Under the pieces are notes generated by a model. It searched no databases, was not told the origin of the DNA, and saw only the letters and a list, made by a program, of their open reading frames with translations. 64,000 nucleotides of DNA from Polaribacter vadi. GTDB taxonomy: Bacteria; Bacteroidota; Bacteroidia; Flavobacteriales; Flavobacteriaceae. Below are positions 54,872 through 62,411 of this stretch, piece by piece; position 1 is the stretch's first letter; each line of letters opens with the position of its first letter. The translations under genes and the position numbers were made by a program. The stretch lies in contig NZ_CP017477.1 of assembly GCF_001761365.1 (NCBI RefSeq), positions 2,532,001-2,596,000 of the forward strand, given 5' to 3'.

Positions 54872-55664
54872 TATTTGCTAGTTTTTGCGTGAGTGAAATA
54901 AACTGCTGAACTGATAATTGTTCTGGTCGTTTCGCAAAGATAGGTTCTTCTTTTAAAGAATCCGAAAGATTGAAAGATTTTAAACTAGAACGCAACATTT
55001 TTCTACGTTGATTAAAAGCTGTTTTTACAACTCTAAAAAATAGTTTTTCATCTACAGGAAGTGAATAATCTTTTTTTCTGATGAATCTAATAACTCCAGA
55101 ATCTACTTTTGGTGGTGGATTAAAAACAGTTGGTGGTACTGTAAAAAGATACTCAACATCAAAAAAAGCTTGTGTTAAAACAGATAAAATTCCATAAACT
55201 TTAGAACCTTCTTTTTCTGCAATTCGCATAGCAACTTCTTTTTGAAACATGCCTGCAAATTCAGGTACGAATTCCCTGTTTTCTATCGCTTTAAAAACAA
55301 TTTGCGTAGAAATATTATAAGGGAAATTACCAATAATAGCTACTTGTTCTTTATTAAAAATTTCTTGAATATCTTTCTTTAAAAAATCACCTTCAATAAT
55401 TTCAAATTTTTCTTTGGTGGTATTTAGGTTGATGTTTTCAATTGGAAAAACGTCTTTTAAATACGCCACAGATTCTCTGTCTAATTCAAAAACGGTAATT
55501 TTTGGTTTTTTCTGCAATAAGTATTTTGTTAAAACACCCATTCCAGGACCAATTTCCAACACCTGATCATAACCAACTTCTGTTAAAGCATCTGCAATAT
55601 CTTTTGCAATAGTTTCATCTGTTAAAAAATGTTGACCTAAATGTTTTTTTGCTTTTACAGACAT
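54861..55664 (-). CDS. rsmA: 16S rRNA A1518/A1519 dimethyltransferase
   Basis: 267-aa KsgA/RsmA enzyme that dimethylates the two adenines near the 3' end of 16S rRNA. The start [18 protein letters not shown] is typical. SAM motif I reads [15 protein letters not shown], and motif IV is GNFPYNIST (usually NLPY). The C-terminal domain with [13 protein letters not shown] is as in family members. It is first gene of the rsmA-mgtE pair. Confidence 0.97.
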   Translation of the reverse strand: MSVKAKKHLGQHFLTDETIAKDIADALTEVGYDQVLEIGPGMGVLTKYLLQKKPKITVFELDRESVAYLKDVFPIENINLNTTKEKFEIIEGDFLKKDIQEIFNKEQVAIIGNFPYNISTQIVFKAIENREFVPEFAGMFQKEVAMRIAEKEGSKVYGILSVLTQAFFDVEYLFTVPPTVFNPPPKVDSGVIRFIRKKDYSLPVDEKLFFRVVKTAFNQRRKMLRSSLKSFNLSDSLKEEPIFAKRPEQLSVQQFISLTQKLANNAI

Positions 55665-55691
55665 AGAATTTACTTTTTGTTACATTTTACA

Positions 55692-55699
55692 CAAATGTA
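55692..55699 (-). promoter_or_regulatory. -7 element for rsmA-mgtE
   Basis: Perfect TACATTTG on the minus strand, 27 bp before the rsmA ATG; no clear TTTG at -33. Confidence 0.45.
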
Positions 55700-55834
55700 C
55701 AGTTAAAAATGGCTACATTTCTAATGACATCAAGATTAAAAAAACAAGATTAGTTAGTACTTTTTTTTAAGGCTTAAAATACGATGTCATTAAATTGAAA
55801 ATTGTTGCAAATTTCGAGCTTGTTTAACTTTACA

Positions 55835-56296
55835 TTAATCGAACTTGTTGAATCTCATTTCAATTGTAAATTGTATGCCATCTATGGTTCTGCTTTCTTG
55901 CCATTTCATAGAAGACATGTCTAAATCTTTTAAGAATAAATTATAAGATTTGCTTATATTGCCATTAATTGGAGTTAAAACAAGATTGTAAAAACCAGTT
56001 GCTGTATCTTCATTACCAATTTCGTATTTAAAATCTCTAACCTTGGTTTCACAATTGGTTTTATTCACTACATAATTGCCTGATTTATTATCTCTTAAAA
56101 ATTTCCAACTACTGCCTTCAAAACAATATTTTGATGCATCATTAAACAACGTTACATTGTAATTAGCGTCTGTATTGTAGGTTATTTTTTCTAGATACCA
56201 GTTTCCTTCAAATCTTTTTTCTTTGGATGTAACAAGTTTTTTTGCTCCACAGCTTAAAAATGTTGCTGTAAGTATTAGTAGTATTAAATTTCTCAT
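55835..56296 (-). CDS. Lipocalin-like lipoprotein
   Basis: 153-aa lipoprotein (LTATFLSC, Cys16). The mature part starts FEGNWYLEKITYNTD, the G-x-W opening of lipocalin-like barrels, and continues with seven or eight strands (SSWKFLRDNKSGNYVV; FYNLVLTPING). Such proteins may bind small hydrophobic ligands, but none can be named. It stands alone, about 80 bp after the M23 operon on the same strand. Confidence 0.75.
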   Translation of the reverse strand: MRNLILLILTATFLSCGAKKLVTSKEKRFEGNWYLEKITYNTDANYNVTLFNDASKYCFEGSSWKFLRDNKSGNYVVNKTNCETKVRDFKYEIGNEDTATGFYNLVLTPINGNISKSYNLFLKDLDMSSMKWQESRTIDGIQFTIEMRFNKFD

Positions 56297-56377
56297 GTTT
56301 TTCGTTTTTACAAAGTAACGATTATGTGAAAATTTTTAATACCTCAAATGCTATAAAAGATGATTGATAAGCGAATT

Positions 56378-56977
56378 TTAATTTCTATTATTATTGATAA
56401 ACTTTGTTGGATCTAGATAACCAACTGTATCTTTTGAATAACCAGCTCCAATAGGCATGTGTATTTTATTTCTTATTTCTAAATGTAAATGAGCAAAATA
56501 TATTCCATTTACATTACCAATTGTACCAATTGGATCTCCTTTCTTTACCCAAGTTCTCGGTTTTACTAAAATAGTATCACAATGTGCATATAAAGATTCT
56601 ACTTTTTTATCATTTGGTAAAAAATGAATAATTCTGATGATATTTCCCCAACCACCATTATAATTTTTAGCGGAAGAAATATAGCCATTAGAAATAGCAT
56701 AAATTGTATCTCCTAAATCTGAATTACCTCCTTTTACAGAATTCCAATCATCACCTAAATGATAATTTTTCTGAAATTTTTGAGCATTATAATATCCTTT
56801 TGCATTAGGTTTTCCAACAGGAAAATCAAATTTATAAGAAATATATTTTGGTTTTATGAAAAGAGAATCTTTTGTTATTACTTTTTTTATTTTACTATTT
56901 CTATCAATAGAAACTCGTTCATTTTTCTTTACACAACCAAATGTTATTAAAATGATAAAACAATATTTTTTTATCAT
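56378..56977 (-). CDS. M23-family peptidase-like lipoprotein
   Basis: 199 aa from the ATG at 56977 (MIKKYCFIILITFGC, lipoprotein signal, Cys15); the longer reading would start inside the small gene upstream. The LytM/M23 zinc site is visible: YHLGDDW (His and Asp), YAHCD and HLHLEI. It should cleave peptide cross-links in the periplasmic wall. It is third gene of an operon with DUF4286 and a 59-aa membrane protein (2 bp gap). Confidence 0.87.
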   Translation of the reverse strand: MIKKYCFIILITFGCVKKNERVSIDRNSKIKKVITKDSLFIKPKYISYKFDFPVGKPNAKGYYNAQKFQKNYHLGDDWNSVKGGNSDLGDTIYAISNGYISSAKNYNGGWGNIIRIIHFLPNDKKVESLYAHCDTILVKPRTWVKKGDPIGTIGNVNGIYFAHLHLEIRNKIHMPIGAGYSKDTVGYLDPTKFINNNRN

Positions 56978-56979
56978 TT

Positions 56980-57159
56980 TTAATTCTTTATAGAAAAATA
57001 AATAAGCAGGATTCCAAAACCTATTCCACAAAGAAAACCACCAATTGTTTCATGTGGTTCTGTTCCGTAAAAAAGATACCCAGTATATGCTCCAGAAATA
57101 ATTAATAAGAGTGCTAAGGCCAACACTAAATTTCTATTTCTATATAAAAATTTCTTCAT
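56980..57159 (-). CDS. 59-aa membrane protein
   Basis: Short gene read from the ATG at 57159. It begins MKKFLYRNRNLVLALALLLI, then has a loop with FYGTEPHETIGG and a second hydrophobic segment (FLCGIGFGILLIYFSIKN): two membrane helices with the N-terminus inside. It lies 1 bp from the DUF4286 stop and 2 bp from the M23 start, so it is clearly part of the same operon. Function unknown. Confidence 0.78.
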   Translation of the reverse strand: MKKFLYRNRNLVLALALLLIISGAYTGYLFYGTEPHETIGGFLCGIGFGILLIYFSIKN

Positions 57160-57160
57160 T

Positions 57161-57490
57161 TTAATTTTTATTTTCAGTTGGGTAAAACTCTTTCACCAAT
57201 TTTAACTCAGTTCTAAAAGCAAGCATTTTATCTCCGAATTTTTGTAAGCTTTTTATTCTTAAATCATCAGCATCTTCTTTGTAATAATCGTGCAAATCTG
57301 CTTGTGTATTTGCTGTGTATTGCACAGAATATGTTTTACCTCCCATTTCTTCTTCCACCAACACTTGTGTGAATTTAGCAGAAATGAATTTTCCTGTATT
57401 TAAAACTTCTATAATATGAGTTTCCATCCAAGTTAACCATTCATCATGAACAGCATTATCGATATTAATTGTTACGTTGTATATGTACAT
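57161..57490 (-). CDS. DUF4286 family protein
   Basis: 109-aa soluble protein of a dimeric ferredoxin-like (alpha/beta) fold, length typical for DUF4286. The N-terminus IYNVTINIDNAVHDEWLTWM and the following strand are characteristic. The middle, TYSVQYTANTQADLHDYY, resembles ABM-type antibiotic-monooxygenase-like folds. Function unknown. It is first gene of the operon with the 59-aa protein and the M23 peptidase. Confidence 0.85.
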   Translation of the reverse strand: MYIYNVTINIDNAVHDEWLTWMETHIIEVLNTGKFISAKFTQVLVEEEMGGKTYSVQYTANTQADLHDYYKEDADDLRIKSLQKFGDKMLAFRTELKLVKEFYPTENKN

Positions 57491-57571
57491 AAAATCTGTT
57501 TAATCTTTTATTTTTTTTAAAAGTGTAATTGTTTCAGTTTTTACAGCAAACTGATACTAAAAAATTGTTTA

Positions 57572-59389
57572 CTAAATAGTATCTCCTCTTAATTTTCTAT
57601 ACTTTTTTCTGGCATCCACTAAATAAATACTTGATGGATGTTCAAAAATTATTTTTTGGTAATACTCTTTCGCTTTTTCAAAATCATTTAAGTTATAATG
57701 ATATAACTCTGCCATTGCATAATACACATCATCTGTTAAAAAACCTTGATTATCTGCAGCAACAATTTTTGCGTAGCATAAAATCGCTTCATCGTATTTT
57801 TCTTGTTTTATGTATAACTTTGCCTGTAAAAATAATACATCATCATAAATAACTTCTCCAGGAACTAAGCCATTTGGTAAAATTTCTTTGGATGAAAACA
57901 GTGTAGAAAGTTCCTCTAAAGCATCCTCGTTTTTATTTTGATACGCAAACAACTCTGCTTTTGCCAATTGTTTTAAACCAGAAGGAATGGAATCTACAGG
58001 TTCATTATCGGTTATTCTTAAAAATAAATCGACTGCATCATTGGCAATTAATTGTGTAGTTGAGCCTTTTAAAACTTTTAATTGTGCTTTTGCCCACTCA
58101 AAATCGCCTTTAAAATAACTAGTTTGTGCTACTTTGAAACGTGCTTGTTGTGCTATTTCTGAGCCTTTTAATTGCGTTTGAATTTGCGAAAAATAAATTA
58201 ATGCTTTGTTAAATAGTCCTCTAAAAACTAAAACTTCGCCTAATTTTAATTTAATTCTTCCTTCATCAAATTTAGATTGTGCAAAGGTTAAAGCTTCTTC
58301 TAAAACACTACTGGCTTGTAAAGGTTCGTTTTTGGTAAACGTTAAAAAATCTGCATATTCAACTTGCAGTTCTATAGTTTGTTGACTTTTGCCAAATTCC
58401 GTAAATAAATTTTGAAAGAGGATTTCTGTTTCTGGGTTTTTAGTGGCAATAGCTATTTTTGCTAAGTATAAATTTGCATCAATTTTTTCTTCTTTTAATG
58501 CTGATTTTTCATCAATAAAAGTAAAACAGTCTTTTGCAGCTTGGTAATCTTTATTTTGGAAAGCAATTTTACCCAAATCATAAATTTCTTCTAAATCACC
58601 TGAATTTCTTTGATATAAAGCTTTTTCTTGAATTAAGGCTTTTCCATAATCTTTTTGTTGCGCAAACAACCAACTTAAAAGGATATTCCACTCGTTTTTT
58701 GGATTGCTTGCAGCTTTTCTTAAGAGTGTTTTTCTGAATAAAATATTGGTGTCACTTTCTGGATCATCAGTAATATATTTGCTTGCAAATCTTTGAACTA
58801 AGTTGAGGTAACTTTCGTTTTTATCAACCAAATTGATATACGATTCAAACATTTGTTTGTATTCACCTTGCTCACCATAAATCTGTGCTATTTGGAAATT
58901 ATAGTCCGCATTTTCATTGGTTTCCATCGCTTTTTCATAAGCTAAAATAGCATAGTTTAATAAGTTGTAGTTTTTAAAAAGGCGCCCAATTATACCAGCA
59001 TAACTAGCATTTTCATTCAAAGAATTTATTGCTTTTTCGTAGTTGGTTTTAGCAAGTTCGTTTCGTTGCTGTTTTTCGAAATTATACCCTAGATACACAT
59101 ATAAAAATGTTTGAGTAGGATTTTTTTCAATGCGCTCTTTTAACAAATTTTCTGCAATTGAAAATTTATCGGTTTCTTGATAACAAGAAATTAAGCGAGT
59201 TAAATAAGTAGTGTTAAAAGAACTTTTATCGTATAATTTTTTATAAATTTGAGTAGCTTTTTCATATTCTCCTTGCCTGTAATAAGTTTCTGCCAAGAAA
59301 AAAGTGTTCTGGTCATCTTCCATTTGTAACTCTTGTCCAAAGGAAAAGTTGCTGATGATCAGAAAAATTATTAAAAAAAGATTCTTCAT
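57572..59389 (-). CDS. Exported TPR-repeat protein
   Basis: 605 aa from the ATG at 59389 (MKNLFLIIFLI, signal peptide to NFSFGQ). It is almost entirely TPR helical hairpins (for example AETYYRQGEYEKATQIYKKL and YYAMAELYHYNLNDFEKAKE), about 12 repeats, ending with a basic tail. It is probably a periplasmic scaffold. A perfect -7 element (59396-59403) lies only 7-10 bases upstream, so the mRNA may have almost no leader. An in-frame TTG at 59398 overlaps the -7 element and is not the start. Confidence 0.87.
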   Translation of the reverse strand: MKNLFLIIFLIISNFSFGQELQMEDDQNTFFLAETYYRQGEYEKATQIYKKLYDKSSFNTTYLTRLISCYQETDKFSIAENLLKERIEKNPTQTFLYVYLGYNFEKQQRNELAKTNYEKAINSLNENASYAGIIGRLFKNYNLLNYAILAYEKAMETNENADYNFQIAQIYGEQGEYKQMFESYINLVDKNESYLNLVQRFASKYITDDPESDTNILFRKTLLRKAASNPKNEWNILLSWLFAQQKDYGKALIQEKALYQRNSGDLEEIYDLGKIAFQNKDYQAAKDCFTFIDEKSALKEEKIDANLYLAKIAIATKNPETEILFQNLFTEFGKSQQTIELQVEYADFLTFTKNEPLQASSVLEEALTFAQSKFDEGRIKLKLGEVLVFRGLFNKALIYFSQIQTQLKGSEIAQQARFKVAQTSYFKGDFEWAKAQLKVLKGSTTQLIANDAVDLFLRITDNEPVDSIPSGLKQLAKAELFAYQNKNEDALEELSTLFSSKEILPNGLVPGEVIYDDVLFLQAKLYIKQEKYDEAILCYAKIVAADNQGFLTDDVYYAMAELYHYNLNDFEKAKEYYQKIIFEHPSSIYLVDARKKYRKLRGDTI

Positions 59390-59395
59390 AAGAAT

Positions 59396-59403
59396 CAAAG
59401 ATA
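59396..59403 (-). promoter_or_regulatory. -7 element for the TPR gene
   Basis: Perfect TATCTTTG on the minus strand, 6 bp before the ATG at 59389. It implies a leaderless or very short 5' end. No -33 TTTG is visible. Confidence 0.4.
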
Positions 59404-59516
59404 ATTAAGAAATATGTTAAAATTTTATTAAACCAATGTTATTTAAATGATTTCCTTGTAACATTTTGGCATGGAAATTGTCTTTACTGTAAAATAACTA
59501 ATCAAAAACTACTATT

Positions 59517-59660
59517 ATGATCGATTTAACTAACAAATACGAAAGTGCAAAGCAACGTTCAATTGAGTGTATGAGAAAAGGCCAAATTAGTGCGTATTTA
59601 AATGCACTTCTAGAAATGAATAAATACAAAAGATTAATGGTGGCTGTAATTGCAAATTAG
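59517..59660 (+). CDS. 47-aa small protein
   Basis: Short gene in the divergent gap before the TPR gene. The product MIDLTNKYESAKQRSIECMR, then a helix (QISAYLNALLEMNKYKRL) and a hydrophobic end (MVAVIAN), looks like two amphipathic helices. I recall similar 47-residue proteins in other flavobacteria, which argues for a real gene, but I cannot confirm this. No function known. The following 118 bp to serS show no further gene. Confidence 0.6.
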   Translation: MIDLTNKYESAKQRSIECMRKGQISAYLNALLEMNKYKRLMVAVIAN

Positions 59661-59778
59661 AAATAGTTTGCAGTATTTCAGTCTTCACTAAGCAATCAAT
59701 ATTTTTTGAGTAAGAAACTTTCTTCATAAATTCGCTGACTAAATTACTGCCAACTGACGACTGCACACTAAAAAGCCA

Positions 59779-61050
59779 CTAAATCATATCAAACCCACAA
59801 TAAGGCACTAAAACATCTGGAATTTTAATTCCATCTGCTGTTTGATAGTTTTCTAAAATACCAGCCAAAACCCTTGGCAAAGCTAAAGAACTTCCATTAA
59901 GTGTGTGCGCTAATTCGCTTTTTCCTTCACTATTTTTAAAACGAAGTTTCAACCTATTTGCTTGAAACGTTTCAAAATTAGATGCAGAACTTATTTCCAA
60001 CCATCGATCTTGAGCTGTAGAAAACAATTCAAAATCAAATGTTAATGCTGATGTAAAACCAGTATCTCCACCACACAAACGTAAAATTCTATAAGGTAAT
60101 TTTAATTCTCTTAAAATATTTTTAATATGTTCAACCATGCCATCTAAAGCTTGGTAAGAATTTTCTGGATGCTCAATTCTTACAATTTCTACTTTATCAA
60201 ATTGATGCAATCTGTTTAAACCACGAACGTGAGCTCCATAACTACCTGCTTCACGTCTAAAACAAGGTGTGTAACCTGTTACGCAAATTGGGAATTCAGT
60301 TTCCTGCATTAAATTTCCACGAAACATATTGGTAATTGGTACTTCTGCAGTTGGAATCAAATATAAATCATCAACAGTAGCATGATACATTTGTCCATCT
60401 TTATCTGGTAATTGCCCAGTTGCAGTTGCAGATTCTGTGTTTACCAAATGTGGCACTTGCACTTCTGTATAACCAGCTTCAATATTTTTATCTAAAAAAT
60501 AATTGATTAAAGCACGTTGTAATCTTGCACCTTTTCCTTTATAAACAGGAAAACCAGCACCAGCAATTTTAGTTCCCAACTCAAAATCTATAATATCGTA
60601 TTTTTTTGCTAATTCCCAGTGAGGAAGCGCATTTTCGCCTAAATCAGGAATTGTACCTTCACTAAAAATGTTCTCATTATCTTCTTCAGATTTTCCTGCT
60701 TTTACAGAAGGATGAGGTACATTTGGTATTTGATATAAAAGTGCATCTAACTCCTCAGAAAAAACATTTAATTTTTCTGACAATTCTTTAGAACTCTCTT
60801 TTAATTGTCCAGTTTTTTCTTTTAAAATGTTCGCTTTTTGCGCTTGTCCACTTTTGTAAAGAGCACCAATTTCTTTGGATATTTTATTAGATTCAGCCAA
60901 AATAGTATCTAACTCAAGTTGCGTTGCTCTTCTATTTTCATCCGCAGTTAAAACTTGGTCAATAATTGTTTCAGCATTCGCAAAATTACGTTTTGCCAAA
61001 CCTTCTAAAACAGTTGCTTTATTTTCTCTAATAAAATTTACTTGTAACAT
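59779..61050 (-). CDS. serS: Seryl-tRNA synthetase
   Basis: 423-aa class II synthetase that charges tRNA-Ser. The N-terminal coiled-coil arm (about 30-100, LDTILAESNKISKEIGALY) contacts the long variable arm of tRNA-Ser. Motif 2 (FRREAGSYGAHVRGLNRLHQF) and motif 3 with the ATP Arg (LPRVLAGILENYQ) are intact, and LYLIPTAEVPITN is the usual pre-motif. Length is normal. Confidence 0.98.
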   Translation of the reverse strand: MLQVNFIRENKATVLEGLAKRNFANAETIIDQVLTADENRRATQLELDTILAESNKISKEIGALYKSGQAQKANILKEKTGQLKESSKELSEKLNVFSEELDALLYQIPNVPHPSVKAGKSEEDNENIFSEGTIPDLGENALPHWELAKKYDIIDFELGTKIAGAGFPVYKGKGARLQRALINYFLDKNIEAGYTEVQVPHLVNTESATATGQLPDKDGQMYHATVDDLYLIPTAEVPITNMFRGNLMQETEFPICVTGYTPCFRREAGSYGAHVRGLNRLHQFDKVEIVRIEHPENSYQALDGMVEHIKNILRELKLPYRILRLCGGDTGFTSALTFDFELFSTAQDRWLEISSASNFETFQANRLKLRFKNSEGKSELAHTLNGSSLALPRVLAGILENYQTADGIKIPDVLVPYCGFDMI

Positions 61051-61072
61051 TTTTTATCAAAATTTAAGAATG

Positions 61073-61080
61073 CAAATATA
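61073..61080 (-). promoter_or_regulatory. -7 element for serS
   Basis: Perfect TATATTTG on the minus strand, 22 bp before the start codon. No clear -33 TTTG. A short AATTCACGAATT palindrome (61105-61116) sits just upstream. Confidence 0.45.
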
Positions 61081-61140
61081 TAATTTGTGGTTTTTAAATG
61101 CCACGAATTCACGAATTAAAAAAAAGTAAAATTTTTTAAT

Positions 61141-61230
61141 GTTGGGCGTTCCCAAAAGGTCAGGCTTTCACACTCGCTTTTTTTGTGAAAAACAAAAAAG
61201 AGCTCAAACAATTGCTCAATCCTTAACGCA
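61141..61230 (-). repeat. Dispersed element, copy 2
   Basis: Read on the minus strand: GATTGAGCAATTGTTTGAGC, a short hairpin (TTTTTTGT/ACAAAAAA), AAGCGAGTGTGAAAGC and GACCTTTTGGGAACG. It aligns with the element at 53424-53510; the hairpin is kept while its sequence has changed. Confidence 0.7.
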
Positions 61231-61262
61231 TATTGCTAATTCAAAACGCAAGTTATTTTGAA

Positions 61263-62201
61263 TTATAAAGGTTTATTATTTTCAATATAATCTCTAGCAG
61301 TTTCTTCATCTTTTTTAAGTTGATGAATTAACAACTCTACAGAATCGAATTTATGCTCATCACGTAAAAAATAAAGCAATTCAATCGTTAAATGTTGATT
61401 GTATAAATCCTCATTAAAATCAAAAAAATGCACTTCAATTGTTTGATGATTTCCATTAACAGTGGGTCTGTTGCCAATATTCATCATTCCAAAAACCGTT
61501 TTTTTATCAACGGTAGCTTTTACAACATAAACGCCCGTTTTTGGAATTAACTTATATGTTTCCTTAACATCGATATTTGCTGTTGGATAACCAATTTTAC
61601 CCCCTAATTTTTTGCCATTTACAACAGTGCCATTCAGCATAAAATTATATCCTAAATAATTATTGGCAGTTTTTAGATTACCAGCATGTAAAGCACGCCT
61701 AATTTTTGTAGAACTTACAGAAACACTGTCTATATCTTGTGCAGGGATTTCTTCAACTTTAAAATCGTACAAATGGCTATATTCTGTAAGTTGTGTAATA
61801 TTTCCTTCTCTATTTTTACCAAAATGATGGTCGTAACCAATAATTAATTTTGATATATTTAGTTGATTTACTAAGATTTCTCTTACAAACTCCAAGGCTG
61901 TTGTTCTAGAAAACTCTTTACTAAAAGGATGAATAATCAAATAATCTAACCCTGTTTTTTCTAGTAAGGCAGCTCGTTCATCAATGGTATTTATCAACTC
62001 TAAAAAAGCATCTTTCTGCAACACCATTCTTGGGTGAGGAAAAAAGGTTAGCACAACTGATTTTTTACCTGCTTTTTTTGCTTCAGAAACCAATTTCTCA
62101 ATAATTTGTTGATGCCCAAAATGGACACCATCAAAAGTGCCAATTGTTACAAATGTTTGCGTTTCTGAAGAGAAATTAGTGATGTCTTTTACTATTTTCA
62201 A
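61263..62201 (-). CDS. ribF: Bifunctional riboflavin kinase/FAD synthetase
   Basis: 312-aa enzyme making FMN and FAD from riboflavin. The N-terminal nucleotidyltransferase has VTIGTFDGVHFGHQQIIE and the GYDHHFGKNREG segment; the C-terminal kinase domain has GKKLGGKIGYPTANID and the flavin-binding MNIGNRPTVNG. Length is normal. Confidence 0.97.
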   Translation of the reverse strand: MKIVKDITNFSSETQTFVTIGTFDGVHFGHQQIIEKLVSEAKKAGKKSVVLTFFPHPRMVLQKDAFLELINTIDERAALLEKTGLDYLIIHPFSKEFSRTTALEFVREILVNQLNISKLIIGYDHHFGKNREGNITQLTEYSHLYDFKVEEIPAQDIDSVSVSSTKIRRALHAGNLKTANNYLGYNFMLNGTVVNGKKLGGKIGYPTANIDVKETYKLIPKTGVYVVKATVDKKTVFGMMNIGNRPTVNGNHQTIEVHFFDFNEDLYNQHLTIELLYFLRDEHKFDSVELLIHQLKKDEETARDYIENNKPL

Positions 62202-62231
62202 AAAACTAAATATTTAATAGATTTTAAACAA

Positions 62232-62239
62232 CAAATGTA
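62232..62239 (-). promoter_or_regulatory. -7 element for ribF
   Basis: Perfect TACATTTG on the minus strand, 30 bp before the start codon. A TTTG 14 bp upstream is closer than the usual spacing. Confidence 0.4.
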
Positions 62240-62411
62240 CAATAAACCAAAGCCAAAATTGATAACTAGTACATGTTTTAATATCTGTATATCATAAATT
62301 TTAGTAGGATAATTTGTTAAAATCATAAATAATTAAATGATTTATTCAGAAACTCAAAAAAATTTGTATTTTGCACGATAGTTAACAAACAATTAACAAA
62401 CAATCCACATT

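Noticed and set aside
59390..59398. TTG start for the TPR gene
   Set aside because: It overlaps a perfect -7 element and adds three residues before a complete signal peptide.
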